Source of the DNA: Flavobacterium limnosediminis JC2902
Lineage (GTDB): Bacteria > Bacteroidota > Bacteroidia > Flavobacteriales > Flavobacteriaceae
DNA length: 64,000 bases
Direction: 5' to 3'
Assembly (NCBI RefSeq): GCF_000498535.1
Contig: NZ_AVGG01000001.1
Coordinates: 124,001-188,000, forward strand
Both the position numbers and the translations under genes were made by a program. Below are positions 17,750 through 26,845 of the stretch, piece by piece (the stretch's first letter is position 1; every line of letters starts with the position of its first letter). A model generated the notes under the pieces. That model searched no databases. It had not been told where the DNA came from and worked only from the letters and a program-made list of their open reading frames with translations.

Positions 17750-18625
17750 ATGAAAATCTTTAAATTCTTAGCAGCAGTAGTACTATCGACTGCGTTGTTT
17801 TCATGTTCATCAGACAGCAGTGATTCTAATCCTACCGAAAGTGAATATTTTAATTTCAAACAAGACAATCAAACTATTCCGGTTACAGCGTGGACAGCTC
17901 AAAGAAGTGAAAAAACAATTGCTGTCACGGGCACCAGTGCAAATGGAATGAATATTTCGTTTGAATTCAACATTTACGGGAACCTGGGTAAAGCCCACAC
18001 GTACTCAACAACAGATTTTGGAGTACCGTTAAGAACTGCCCAAGAGTACTATGCTCAGGAATCTTTTACTTTTGAATTGGTTACTTTGGACGAAACCAAC
18101 AAAACGGTAAAAGTAAACTATTCCGGAAAGGTTTACGAAGACGGGCATGATTTAACATCAAACTTTGTTGCTGTAGAAGGAAGTTTCCTTGTTAAATATA
18201 CCGATATCGCCCCTATAACAACAGGTTTGGGTGCTTATGCAAAAATAGACGGTGCGGATTGGTACAATTCAAAATCCGATCAGGAAGGCGGGTATTTTTC
18301 CGGTGAAGATATTAGTTTAAACTTCTATAACGGGGATAAAAATCAGATTTCAGTAATAACAAATGATGACGACACACCTGTTGGGGTTTACAACTTTACT
18401 TCAGCATCGTCAAATAACAAAGTGGTTTTATCGAAATACAACACCACTACTGATCAATTTGAAAATTTCAATTGTTCCGGAACATTAAACGTTACCGAAA
18501 AAGTTGTGGGATTCCAATACACTGTAATTTCAGGAACCTATAGCTTTACTGCGATAAATCCAAATGACAGCAGTGAGGTTCAAGTAACAAACGGAACTTT
18601 TAAAACCGCTTACGAAAACTATTAA
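17750..18625 (+). CDS. Two-domain DUF6252-like lipoprotein
   Basis: The 291-residue protein has a lipoprotein signal ending ALFSC (Cys19) followed by an Asp/Ser-rich tether. It contains two similar domains, about 30-150 and 155-290, each ending in the pattern 'VTGTF/SGTYSFTA...VTNGTF'. The same pattern occurs once in the lipoproteins at 18685 and 42540. DUF6252-like proteins are surface or periplasmic lipoproteins of unknown function common in flavobacteria. It follows ruvC by 33 nt but may have its own promoter. The family name is a recall from pattern, not a search. Confidence 0.72.
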   Translation: MKIFKFLAAVVLSTALFSCSSDSSDSNPTESEYFNFKQDNQTIPVTAWTAQRSEKTIAVTGTSANGMNISFEFNIYGNLGKAHTYSTTDFGVPLRTAQEYYAQESFTFELVTLDETNKTVKVNYSGKVYEDGHDLTSNFVAVEGSFLVKYTDIAPITTGLGAYAKIDGADWYNSKSDQEGGYFSGEDISLNFYNGDKNQISVITNDDDTPVGVYNFTSASSNNKVVLSKYNTTTDQFENFNCSGTLNVTEKVVGFQYTVISGTYSFTAINPNDSSEVQVTNGTFKTAYENY

Positions 18626-18651
18626 TTTACAAATACATTGTAAAACAAATA

Positions 18652-18681
18652 AAAAAGCCGGATTTGAAATCCGGCTTTTTT
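18652..18681. terminator. Bidirectional terminator
   Basis: AAAAAGCCGGAT (18652-18663) pairs with ATCCGGCTTTTT (18669-18680) around TTGAA. It separates the two convergent lipoprotein genes. Confidence 0.9.
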
Positions 18682-18684
18682 GAT

Positions 18685-19221
18685 CTATTCCTCATATTTA
18701 TAATTGAATGTCCCGTTAGTTATGGTTCTGGTCACAGGAGCAGTGGGTTCATTCGGATCAGCTACGGTTCTGAATGTAAATGTGCCGGTTACCATTTTTG
18801 TCGTAGTATTAACCGCAGTAATCACAATTGTACCGTCTTTGGTATACTCAAATTCATTATCGCTATTATCTGTCAGATCAATCGCATGCGTTGAAGGAGT
18901 GCTGAATGTTTCCGGCTCAAGAGCGTAGGTTCCAACCTCAATGTCTGATCTTTTCAACCAAATATTGATCTCAGGATTCCCTAAAACCCCACCAGATCTT
19001 CCCTGAAGCATAACAAAATCTTCCTCCGGAAAATAGTCCCAAATATTGGTCGAGGAAAACATGTTATTCCCAAATGGATTATTTGCTCTGAAATCGGCAC
19101 CGTCAATCGATGCGGTCATCGCATAGGCTGGAGTTTGGTTGTTATCATCAGAACTGCTGTCATCCGATGAGCAGGACACAAATAGCAACGAAGAAAATAA
19201 TAGTAACGATAATTTTTTCAT
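18685..19221 (-). CDS. DUF6252-like lipoprotein
   Basis: The 178-residue protein has a lipoprotein signal (LLFVSC, Cys17), an Asp/Ser-rich linker and one domain ending TGTFTFRT...RTITNGTFNYKYEE. That ending is the same as in the second domain of the neighbouring 291-residue protein. It probably arose with its convergent neighbour by local duplication and inversion. It has no catalytic motif; an adhesin or binding role is possible but unproven. Upstream 19222-19502 (281 bp) holds no gene I can support. Confidence 0.72.
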   Translation of the reverse strand: MKKLSLLLFSSLLFVSCSSDDSSSDDNNQTPAYAMTASIDGADFRANNPFGNNMFSSTNIWDYFPEEDFVMLQGRSGGVLGNPEINIWLKRSDIEVGTYALEPETFSTPSTHAIDLTDNSDNEFEYTKDGTIVITAVNTTTKMVTGTFTFRTVADPNEPTAPVTRTITNGTFNYKYEE

Positions 19222-19502
19222 TTTTGTTTTTTTTATAGTTTAACACAAAACTAACCAAATAGCTTAAATATGCTATTTTTTTGTGCAAAAAAAATTACAA
19301 TATGTTGATTTTATTTTTTTTAAAATTGATAATCCCGCATCAAACTCATTTAGATTCGATCCCAGATTTGTATGTTTACCATATCCAACCGCCAATAACG
19401 AAAAAGCTGGAAAAAAGTTTACTGCCTATTTTAACAGCAATGGCGTTATATTCCATAATTTTGTCAAAAACTAATTATTTTTTTTTGGTAATTCCCTTCT
19501 AA

Positions 19503-20639
19503 ATGTCAGGCATCTATATCCATATTCCTTTTTGCAAACAAGCGTGCCATTACTGCGATTTCCATTTTTCGACTTCACTGAAGAAGAAAGACGAGATGGT
19601 GTTGGCTTTAGCCAAAGAAATCCGCCTGCGCAAAGAAGAATTCACGGACGAAATCGTGGAAACTATTTATTTCGGAGGCGGAACACCGAGTATTTTGGCT
19701 GTTGCCGATTTACGGATGCTGATTGATGAAGTGTATAAAAACTACAATGTTACCGAAAATCCTGAAATCACCGTTGAAGCTAACCCCGATGATTTATCGG
19801 AAGAACGCATCATCGAATTATCAAATAACCAAATAAACAGACTGTCAATAGGTGTTCAGTCGTTTTTTGAAGCCGATTTAAAACTGATGAACCGCGCTCA
19901 TAATTCCGCGGAAGCGAAAAAATGTCTGGAAATTGCCACGAAATATTTCGACAACATTTCCGTCGATTTGATTTACGGTATTCCGGGACTAACCAACGAA
20001 CATTGGCTGCAGAACATTCAGACCGTACTGGATCTGAACATTCCGCACATTTCGAGTTATGCCTTAACGGTCGAGCCGAAAACCGCCTTACAGAAATTCA
20101 TCAAACAGGGCATTGTTCCGCAACCCGATGACGCTGTAGCTCATGAACAGTTTCTGCTGTTGGTGGACAAACTCGAAGCCAACGGATTCATTCACTATGA
20201 ATTGTCGAATTTCGGAAAGGAAAATTATTTTTCACGGAATAATTCGGCCTACTGGCTGGGTAAAAAATATCTTGGCATCGGTCCGTCAGCACACAGTTAT
20301 GACGGCACCAACCGAAGCTGGAATATAGCCAACAATTCTATTTACATAAAATCCCTTGCCGAAAACAAATTGCCCAGCGAAACCGAAACCTTAACCGAAA
20401 CCGATCGTTACAACGAATACATCATGACGGGTTTGCGCACCATTTGGGGTGTTTCCCTGGACAAAATCAAAACGGAATTCGGGGAAAACATGCTGCATTA
20501 TCTGCTTGAGAATGCGCAACGTTATCTCGATGATGAAAAACTGATTCTGGAAAATAACATCCTTCGAACCACAAAAAAAGGAAAATTCTTTTGTGACGGA
20601 ATTGCATCTGATTTGTTTTGGTTAAATTTGGAGGTATAA
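19503..20639 (+). CDS. hemW: HemW-type radical SAM protein
   Basis: The 378-residue protein starts MSGIYIHIPFCKQACHYCDF, with the radical SAM cluster motif CxxxCxxC. It has YFGGGTPSIL and a C-terminal HemN-like region (NNSAYWLGKKYLGIGPSAHS). HemW proteins are haem chaperones, earlier named oxygen-independent coproporphyrinogen III oxidase-like. HemW members have the shorter N-terminus seen here; true HemN is longer. It is followed 14 nt later by the cyclase gene, then YjbR and PH-domain genes on the same strand. Confidence 0.9.
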   Translation: MSGIYIHIPFCKQACHYCDFHFSTSLKKKDEMVLALAKEIRLRKEEFTDEIVETIYFGGGTPSILAVADLRMLIDEVYKNYNVTENPEITVEANPDDLSEERIIELSNNQINRLSIGVQSFFEADLKLMNRAHNSAEAKKCLEIATKYFDNISVDLIYGIPGLTNEHWLQNIQTVLDLNIPHISSYALTVEPKTALQKFIKQGIVPQPDDAVAHEQFLLLVDKLEANGFIHYELSNFGKENYFSRNNSAYWLGKKYLGIGPSAHSYDGTNRSWNIANNSIYIKSLAENKLPSETETLTETDRYNEYIMTGLRTIWGVSLDKIKTEFGENMLHYLLENAQRYLDDEKLILENNILRTTKKGKFFCDGIASDLFWLNLEV

Positions 20640-20653
20640 ATACTTCCAATTTA

Positions 20654-21421
20654 ATGTTAGCTACGATTTCCCATAACAACAACGAATTCAAAATCGACTT
20701 ATCAAAACCGATTGATATTTCCCTACCCCTATCCAATACAGATCAAAATCCGATTGCCTGGTACATCGAAAAACCGGAAATTGAACCCGTCCGTTTCGGG
20801 GATTGGGTCGGTAAAGTATCCGAAGGAAGTTCGTCTACGAATTTCAACAACATTTTTTTCAACCCGCACGGACACGGTACGCACACCGAATGTTTGGGAC
20901 ACATCACACGTGATTTTTACAGCATTAATCAATGTCTGAAGCAATTCTTTTTTACTGCGGAAGTGATTTCCGTATTACCACAATCGGATGGTGAAGATTA
21001 CGTAATCGTCAAAGCACAGATTGAAAAGGCATTACAAGAGAAATCTCCCGAGGCCATCATTATCAGAACATTGCCAAATTCTGCTGAAAAAACCTCTAAA
21101 AAATATTCGAATACAAACTGGGCTTATCTGTTGGAAGAGGCGGCAACTTTCATCCGCGAAAGCGAAATCAAACATCTGTTAATCGATTTGCCCAGTGTCG
21201 ACAAAGAACACGACGAAGGCAAATTATTGGCGCACAAAGCTTTCTGGAACGTAAAAGATGTAAACAATCTGAATAGTGATGCCCGAATGAATTGCACCAT
21301 CACCGAGCTGATTTATGTGGAAGATCAAATTGTTGACGGCAGCTACATACTAAACCTGCAAATTGCTTCGTTTGAAAACGATGCGAGTCCTAGTAAGCCG
21401 ATTTTGTATAAAATAATGTAG
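20654..21421 (+). CDS. Cyclase-family (kynurenine formamidase-like) hydrolase
   Basis: The 255-residue protein has the metal-binding motif of the cyclase/KynB superfamily in FFNPHGHGTHTECLGH (HxGTHxE) at about 66-81, and LLIDLPSVDKEHD later in place of the usual D.PS.D. The superfamily hydrolyses formamides, lactones or related bonds. I chose ATG 20654; an upstream in-frame start at 20618 would overlap hemW and add 12 atypical residues. The substrate is uncertain, and no other kynurenine gene is in the window. Confidence 0.83.
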   Translation: MLATISHNNNEFKIDLSKPIDISLPLSNTDQNPIAWYIEKPEIEPVRFGDWVGKVSEGSSSTNFNNIFFNPHGHGTHTECLGHITRDFYSINQCLKQFFFTAEVISVLPQSDGEDYVIVKAQIEKALQEKSPEAIIIRTLPNSAEKTSKKYSNTNWAYLLEEAATFIRESEIKHLLIDLPSVDKEHDEGKLLAHKAFWNVKDVNNLNSDARMNCTITELIYVEDQIVDGSYILNLQIASFENDASPSKPILYKIM

Positions 21422-21422
21422 T

Positions 21423-21788
21423 ATGACCATAGACGTTTATTATGATTATTGCCTTACCAAGAAAGGTGTCACCGAACATTTCCCCTTCGATGAAGACACC
21501 TTGGTCTTTAAAGTGGGCGGAAAAATGTTTGCCCTATCCTCGTTACAGGAATGGGAAAACGGAACGCCCTCGGTAAACCTGAAATGCGATCCGGATTGGG
21601 CTTTGGAACTGCGCGGACAATACGACGACATCCAGGCAGGCTATCACATGAGCAAGGTTCATTGGAATACCGTAAAAATAAACGGTTCGGTTCCCGATAA
21701 TTTTGTCAAAGAACTCATTGACCATTCTTATGATTTGGTTTTTAAGTCTTTAACAAAAAAACAACAACAGGAAATCACCGAATCTTAA
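21423..21788 (+). CDS. MmcQ/YjbR-family protein
   Basis: The 121-residue protein has the family pattern from start to end: 'YYDYCLTKKGVTEHFPFDEDTLVFKVGGKMFAL', 'NLKCDPDWALELRGQYDDIQAGYHMSKVHWNTV' and a short C-terminal helix. YjbR has a double-wing fold resembling MotA-type DNA-binding domains, but its role is unproven. It starts 1 nt after the cyclase stop, so the genes are translationally close. Confidence 0.87.
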   Translation: MTIDVYYDYCLTKKGVTEHFPFDEDTLVFKVGGKMFALSSLQEWENGTPSVNLKCDPDWALELRGQYDDIQAGYHMSKVHWNTVKINGSVPDNFVKELIDHSYDLVFKSLTKKQQQEITES

Positions 21789-21842
21789 AAATAGGCATTA
21801 CTTTTGCTGCCAATTTCACGACTAAATTATTTACAAAATATC

Positions 21843-22559
21843 ATGATTGACAATTTAAAGAAAATATTAAACGAAGACCAGGATCCGAAAGCGATTGAAA
21901 AAATCACTTCCAAACTGGAAAATTTATTAATGAATAACGAAGAAGTGGGGTATATCGCCGTACAGAAAAAACCGGCGGTAACTATTCTTCCGGACAGTAT
22001 CGTGGTAACCAACAAAAGAATCATTCTTTGCAAACCCAAAAATTTAGGCTTGTCGATGGAATTCGTGGATTACGATTGGGATGACATTGCGGCTTCGTTT
22101 GTAAAAGAAGGTATTTTAGGTGCCGATTTCACGTTTACCACTAAATCCGAACTAACACATACCGTTGATTATCTTCCAAAAAATCAGGCACGAAAATTAT
22201 ACACCTTCGCAAAAGAACAATTGGATTTGCTGAAGAATCCGACAGCTGCGGCTCCAATTGCATCAATTCCGGTTGCTGAAGAAATAAAAGCCGAAATTCC
22301 GGCTGAAGAAATAGTTGAAGAAGTGGAAACCGAAGAAGTGACTTCCTTTGCCGAAATCATGCCTTCAACACCTGCGGTTCAGGAAACGTATGCGGAACCG
22401 ATTTCTCAGACTCAGCCAACAGGTGAGAAAAAGTTAAGCGAAATGAACCACGAGGAACTGTTTGCAAAACTTCAGAATTACAAAAAATTACTGGACAACG
22501 GACTGATTCTTCAGGGCGAATACGACAAACTGAAAGCGGAAGTTTTACAGTACATGTAA
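21843..22559 (+). CDS. PH-domain protein with SHOCT-like tail
   Basis: The 238-residue protein has a bacterial PH domain at about 25-130 (DSIVVTNKRIILCKPK, YDWDDIAASFVKEGILGADF). A low-complexity linker rich in Glu, Ala, Pro and Val follows (about 135-195). The tail, LFAKLQNYKKLLDNGLILQGEYDKLKAEVL, is a typical SHOCT short C-terminal helical pair. Such proteins are thought to be oligomerisation or membrane-associated scaffolds. Start at ATG 21843 is preferred over an upstream in-frame start at 21804. Confidence 0.8.
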   Translation: MIDNLKKILNEDQDPKAIEKITSKLENLLMNNEEVGYIAVQKKPAVTILPDSIVVTNKRIILCKPKNLGLSMEFVDYDWDDIAASFVKEGILGADFTFTTKSELTHTVDYLPKNQARKLYTFAKEQLDLLKNPTAAAPIASIPVAEEIKAEIPAEEIVEEVETEEVTSFAEIMPSTPAVQETYAEPISQTQPTGEKKLSEMNHEELFAKLQNYKKLLDNGLILQGEYDKLKAEVLQYM

Positions 22560-22574
22560 AAAGGAGTGATAAGT

Positions 22575-22650
22575 GATAAGAGAAAAGGGATAAGTGTTAT
22601 GAAACCGCTTATCCCTTTTCTCTTATCCCTTGTCTCTTATCCCTTGTCAC
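22575..22650. repeat. Inverted and tandem low-complexity repeat at a convergent gene junction
   Basis: GATAAGAGAAAAGGGATAAG (22575-22594) is the exact reverse complement of 22608-22627. After it the unit CTCTTATCCCTTGT occurs twice more. The 20-bp stem with a 13-nt loop would form a strong hairpin in RNA from either strand. It lies between the PH/SHOCT gene and the convergent DUF4407 gene and may act as a terminator, though no strong T-run follows. Confidence 0.85.
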
Positions 22651-22656
22651 TAAAAA

Positions 22657-23757
22657 TCACATCACTCCCTTCTGTTTCTCAACATACGCATCGGATTGCA
22701 TTTTTAACAGTTCTGTGGCCGCTTTTCTTTTGTAATCGTAAATTTCCTTATCTCCCCGAATGTCTTCATAAACCTTATCGTAAATGGATGCATCGGTTTG
22801 TTTCTGAAGATTTCTTTGGTAATTGTTCTGTTCGATATGGGTTCTCAAAGCCGTTTCGGTGTCTTCGAGTTTGAAATCGTATTCCCCTTTCGGTGATAAT
22901 AATTTGGCTATAATCGGCGAGGTTTCGATTGCCAAAAACAACAACATAATGAAGAGCGATGGCAGCGATGGTAATTTTCCCAAGGCATTGATTCTGGCCA
23001 TCAGTCCGTCGAAACTGTCGATAATCGGTTTACTGTCCGCAACTTTTTTATCCAGATCGGCTTGTAATGTTTTGGATCTTGCTTCTTTTTCAGTAATGGT
23101 TTTGGAGGATGTGGCTTTTAAGGAATCCAGTTGTCTCAGCGCCAAATCATGGGCTTCCCTTTTTTCCTTGTAAATTGGGCCTTTCCCCATTTTTTTCGTT
23201 CCGGCAGTTCCTTCTGCTTCGGTGATATAGGATTGGTACAAATCGGCAACTTCCTTTTCTTTGGCTTTAATGTTTGACTTGATGCTGTCGATTTCCGATT
23301 GGTTTTTCGTCACATCGCCTTTGAAATAATTGCTTACCTGATTTTTGTTGGCAATGGCCATTTCGTTCTTTTCTTTCAGCAAAACGGTATTGATTTCCTT
23401 TTCGAAAATTTTGATTTCCAACGGTTTTGAAATTACGATAGCAATAATCATAGCCAAAACGATACGCGGAGATGCCTGAAGCAATTCGCTTAGGAATTTT
23501 TCACGCTTGCGGATGGTGGAAACGATAAACCGGTCTAAGTTAAAAATCAACAGTCCCCAAACAACTCCGAAAAGTAAGGCGGGATACACGCTGTCGAAAA
23601 CCGTAAAAAGCGCATACGCACTGGCAATAAAGGCCATGATTGCCGTAAAAAACACCGTGGCTCCGATACCGGCATATTTGTTTTGTTCCCCATTGGAACA
23701 GGAGTAAATCAGGTCTTTGTCTGCGCCGGAGCACAGAATAAAAAAGCGTTTTAACAT
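22657..23757 (-). CDS. DUF4407 membrane protein with coiled coil
   Basis: The 366-residue protein starts MLKRFFILCSGADKDLIYSCS, typical of DUF4407. It has two hydrophobic pairs (about 28-80), another helix near 95-115, a long charged coiled coil (about 130-240, many Lys/Glu/Asp) and a helix near 270-295 (LPSLFIMLLFLAIETSPIIAKLL). The C-terminus is charged and helical. Function is unknown. I use ATG 23755-23757; a longer frame adds 15 residues that do not fit. Confidence 0.84.
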   Translation of the reverse strand: MLKRFFILCSGADKDLIYSCSNGEQNKYAGIGATVFFTAIMAFIASAYALFTVFDSVYPALLFGVVWGLLIFNLDRFIVSTIRKREKFLSELLQASPRIVLAMIIAIVISKPLEIKIFEKEINTVLLKEKNEMAIANKNQVSNYFKGDVTKNQSEIDSIKSNIKAKEKEVADLYQSYITEAEGTAGTKKMGKGPIYKEKREAHDLALRQLDSLKATSSKTITEKEARSKTLQADLDKKVADSKPIIDSFDGLMARINALGKLPSLPSLFIMLLFLAIETSPIIAKLLSPKGEYDFKLEDTETALRTHIEQNNYQRNLQKQTDASIYDKVYEDIRGDKEIYDYKRKAATELLKMQSDAYVEKQKGVM

Positions 23758-24015
23758 GATGATGATTTTTGATTGATGATGATTATACAAATTTAACGCC
23801 AAAATTTTTATTTTGTTGCAAACCAGTTATTTATTTTAACCCAACTTAAAACTCATCATTCCGTAAACCATTTACCTATATATTTTAATAAAAATCAGTA
23901 AATTATGTTAAAATAATCGTAATTTTGTATCCAATACCGCGCGATTTAAAATTCCACACCGCCTCAGATTTCAAAGTTGAATTATCACTGATTCACCAAC
24001 ATAAATTTTGAAATT

Positions 24016-24846
24016 ATGAAAACTGTCCATTACAAATTTTACGTCCTTATTTTGTTTTTCCTCACGCAACACTTTTCTCTTTTGGCTCAGGAAAAAATGT
24101 ATTATTTAACGGTTACCACCACGTACAGAAATTTTGAACACAAAGAAGGCAAAATGGAAGACTGGTTGGCACTGGAAAAAGAATATCTCGAAAAGGTTAT
24201 CAAAAAAAACGAATTCATTTTGGGGTATAACGTTCTCAACCACTATTATACCGCACACAACGGTGAGATTATCTTTGTTCATGTGTATGAAAGCTGGGAT
24301 GCGATTGAAAAAGCCTGGAATAAAAACGAGGAACTTGCCAAAGCCGCATGGCCCGATGAAAAAGCCAGAAAAGCGTATTACGAAAAAAGAAGCAAGTACT
24401 ATAAACCAAGACATTCCGATGAAATTTACGTAACCTATGGCGATCGAAAACGCATGGCAAAAGCTCCCGATAAACCCATGGTGTACTATGTACGTAAAAG
24501 TATTTTCGACACGCCAAAAGACGGCACCGACAAAGAATTCAACGACCTAAGCAAACAGTTGTTTGACAATGTTACCATGAAGAATGATGTAGTGAAAGCG
24601 TATTATGCCTACAATCACGCGTGGGGCTCCAACAACATGGAATTTGTGGAAGTTTTCGTGGTGGACAATTTAGGAGACATTGAAAATGCCTGGAAAAAAG
24701 ATGATGAGTTATTCAAAGCCAAATGGAAAGACGAAAAAGGCCGCGAAGAATTTGATAAAAAAATGGGCAAGTATTTTACCGGTCAGCATGGGGATTTTAT
24801 TTATCAGTCCGTTCCCGAATTGTATAAACAGGTGGTACCTAAATAA
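24016..24846 (+). CDS. Secreted protein with internal duplication
   Basis: The 276-residue protein has a signal peptide (ends LLAQ, about residue 25). Two related halves follow, about 26-150 and 155-270. Each has a strand such as 'MYYLTVTTTYR' or 'MVYYVRKSIF', a helix, 'NHYYTAHNGEIIFVHVYESWDAIEKAW' or 'NHAWGSNNMEFVEVFVVDNLGDIENAW', and a final GD(F/E)IY. The layout resembles dimeric alpha/beta-barrel (ferredoxin-like) domains. I do not recognise a named family. Downstream, 24847-25215 (369 bp) has a terminator, a dispersed repeat and a second terminator but no gene. Confidence 0.72.
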   Translation: MKTVHYKFYVLILFFLTQHFSLLAQEKMYYLTVTTTYRNFEHKEGKMEDWLALEKEYLEKVIKKNEFILGYNVLNHYYTAHNGEIIFVHVYESWDAIEKAWNKNEELAKAAWPDEKARKAYYEKRSKYYKPRHSDEIYVTYGDRKRMAKAPDKPMVYYVRKSIFDTPKDGTDKEFNDLSKQLFDNVTMKNDVVKAYYAYNHAWGSNNMEFVEVFVVDNLGDIENAWKKDDELFKAKWKDEKGREEFDKKMGKYFTGQHGDFIYQSVPELYKQVVPK

Positions 24847-24946
24847 AGGTATTTCCTTAAACTGCCCAAAAAGCAGCTCAATAAGAAAAAAAAATAAAGA
24901 TGTCTTTTCCTTTTATTATTTCGAAATTTCAGCAATGCTGAAAACA

Positions 24947-24977
24947 GAAAGCCACAACTCTTACAGTTGTGGCTTTC
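24947..24977 (+). terminator. Hairpin terminator, possibly for the secreted-protein gene
   Basis: GAAAGCCACAACT (24947-24959) pairs with AGTTGTGGCTTTC (24965-24977). A smaller hairpin (TTTCAGCA/TGCTGAAA) precedes it. The T-run is weak. Confidence 0.6.
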
Positions 24978-25025
24978 GTCTAAAATTCAGATTCCGTTTA
25001 ACGGTAGTGCCTCTGTGGTGAGCCG

Positions 25026-25100
25026 ATCGCGTTAGGGATTGGAGTGGAAATCCTTTTTCTTTTTTCTTTAAAAAGGAAAAGATTGCAACGGAAAGCCCGA
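25026..25100 (+). repeat. Flavobacterial dispersed intergenic repeat, copy A
   Basis: GTGGAAATCCTTTT (25044-25057) and AAAAGATTGCAACGGA (25077-25092) flank a variable centre that forms a hairpin (CCTTTTT/AAAAAGG). The same two end blocks occur inverted at 37190-37248. Repeats of this look are common in Flavobacterium intergenic regions; whether they are RNAs or REP-like elements is not settled here. Confidence 0.7.
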
Positions 25101-25161
25101 CCTCGTTGCCCTATAAAAGTTCCTGCTTAGTAGGTACATCGTTCTGCAACGGGGGAACGCC

Positions 25162-25196
25162 AAAAAAAAATCCGCCACTTTTAAGATGACGGATTT
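25162..25196 (-). terminator. Terminator after the M20 dipeptidase
   Basis: On the minus strand AAATCCGTCA pairs with TGGCGGATTT (one G-U pair) and is followed by a run of Ts. It lies about 20 bp after the dipeptidase stop. Confidence 0.8.
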
Positions 25197-25215
25197 TGTA
25201 TTCATATATAAAATC

Positions 25216-26604
25216 TTATTTCGAAAGTTCCACAAAATATTTATAGAATAGCGGAATCGTTTCAATCCCTTTCAGATAATTGAATACACCGAAATGCTCA
25301 TTTGGCGAGTGAATCGCATCGCTGTCCAAACCGAAGCCCATCATGATGGTTTTCGATTTCAGTTCCTTTTCGAACAGCGCCACAATCGGAATACTTCCTC
25401 CGGAACGTACCGGAATCGGCTGTACACCAAAAGTATCCGCATAAGCTTTGGAAGCGGCCATATACCCGATAGAATCGATGGGCGTTACATAACCCTGCCC
25501 GCCGTGGTGTGGTGTCACTTTTACTTTAACTGCTTTAGGTGCAATGCTTTCGAAGTGGTTTGTGAACAACTTGGTAATTGCTTCCCAATCCTGATTCGGC
25601 ACCAAACGCATGGAAATTTTAGCGAATGCTTTGCTTGCGATAACGGTTTTCGCACCTTCTCCGGTATAACCGCCCCAGATTCCGTTTACGTCAAGCGTTG
25701 GACGGATGGAGTTTCTTTCGTTGGTGGTATATCCTTTCTCTCCGTATACTTCTTCGATTTCCAATGCCTTTCTATAGGCCTCTTCCGAGAACGGACGTTT
25801 ACCCATTTCGGCTCTTTCCTCGGTGGAAAGTTCTTCCACGTTGTCATAGAAGCCCGGAATCGTAATGTGATTGTTTTCATCGTGCAGCGAAGCGATCATT
25901 TTCGTCAATACGTTGATCGGGTTGGCTACGGCGCCACCATACAATCCGGAATGCAAATCTCTATTTGGACCGGTCACTTCCACTTCCACATAACTTAAGC
26001 CGCGAAGACCGGTTGTAATGGACGGTTGCTGATTGGAAATCATTCCCGTATCGGAAATAAGAATCACGTCGTTTTTCAGTTTTTCCTGATTGCGTTCCAC
26101 GAACCAGCCCAAACTTGCCGAACCCACTTCTTCCTCTCCTTCAATCATGAATTTCACGTTACAAGGAAGGCAATTGTTCTGAATCATGTATTCAAACGCT
26201 TTCACGTGCATGTACATCTGACCTTTGTCGTCACAGGCTCCACGGGCGAAAATAGCCCCTTCCGGATGCAGTTCGGTCGTTTTGATAACGGGTTCAAACG
26301 GCGGTGATGTCCATAATTCAATTGGGTCTGCCGGTTGTACGTCATAATGTCCGTAAACCAAAACAGTTGGTAAATTTGCGTCGATTATTTTTTCTCCGTA
26401 AACGATGGGATAGCCCGGTGTTTCACAAAGCTCCACTAAATCACAACCCGCTTTTTCCAAGCTCGCCTTTACGGCATTGGCAGTGTCGATCACATCTTGA
26501 GAATAAGCGCTGTCGGCACTTACGGAAGGTATTTTTAATAATTCAATTAACTCATTAAGAAAACGTTCTTTGTTTTGCTGAACGTACTGTTTGATATTGT
26601 CCAT
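25216..26604 (-). CDS. M20-family dipeptidase
   Basis: The 462-residue metallopeptidase has LVYGHYDVQPADP (first metal His), ARGACDDKGQMY (bridging Asp and the D of the pair), MIEGEEEVGSASL (Glu base), then a dimerisation/lid domain and the late HSPNEHFG. This order matches M20 Xaa-dipeptidases of the PepV/CNDP type. These are two-zinc cytoplasmic enzymes, and no signal peptide is visible here. I chose ATG 26602-26604 (MDNIKQYVQQ); the 14 residues before it in the frame are hydrophobic noise. Confidence 0.9.
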   Translation of the reverse strand: MDNIKQYVQQNKERFLNELIELLKIPSVSADSAYSQDVIDTANAVKASLEKAGCDLVELCETPGYPIVYGEKIIDANLPTVLVYGHYDVQPADPIELWTSPPFEPVIKTTELHPEGAIFARGACDDKGQMYMHVKAFEYMIQNNCLPCNVKFMIEGEEEVGSASLGWFVERNQEKLKNDVILISDTGMISNQQPSITTGLRGLSYVEVEVTGPNRDLHSGLYGGAVANPINVLTKMIASLHDENNHITIPGFYDNVEELSTEERAEMGKRPFSEEAYRKALEIEEVYGEKGYTTNERNSIRPTLDVNGIWGGYTGEGAKTVIASKAFAKISMRLVPNQDWEAITKLFTNHFESIAPKAVKVKVTPHHGGQGYVTPIDSIGYMAASKAYADTFGVQPIPVRSGGSIPIVALFEKELKSKTIMMGFGLDSDAIHSPNEHFGVFNYLKGIETIPLFYKYFVELSK

Positions 26605-26778
26605 TATGTTGTTAAAATGATGAAAGCCAAATATACAAAAAAACAAATTCCAATTCTAAAATTCCAAATTTTGAAATTAAATTGGCTGCACTTGAATCAT
26701 AATCTAAAAAAATATTTTTCTTATTTTTTTAAAAATGAATGACTTACCAAAAAGTTTTTTGGAATTTACTTATTTGGC

Positions 26779-26808
26779 TTTGGAATTTAAAAAATATGTA
26801 TATCTTTG
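26779..26808 (+). promoter_or_regulatory. Promoter of tRNA-Leu
   Basis: TTTG (26779-26782), an 18-bp spacer and TATCTTTG (26801-26808). Confidence 0.7.
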
Positions 26809-26845
26809 CACCACTTACTGAAACAACTACTTGTTTTATAAGCCT

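Noticed and set aside
19281..19502. Two overlapping frames of 60-70 residues before hemW
   Set aside because: They overlap in different frames and have no recognisable features. The stretch is probably only the hemW promoter region.
22575..22650. CRISPR-like array
   Set aside because: The repeated units are contiguous with no unique spacers, and no cas gene is near.
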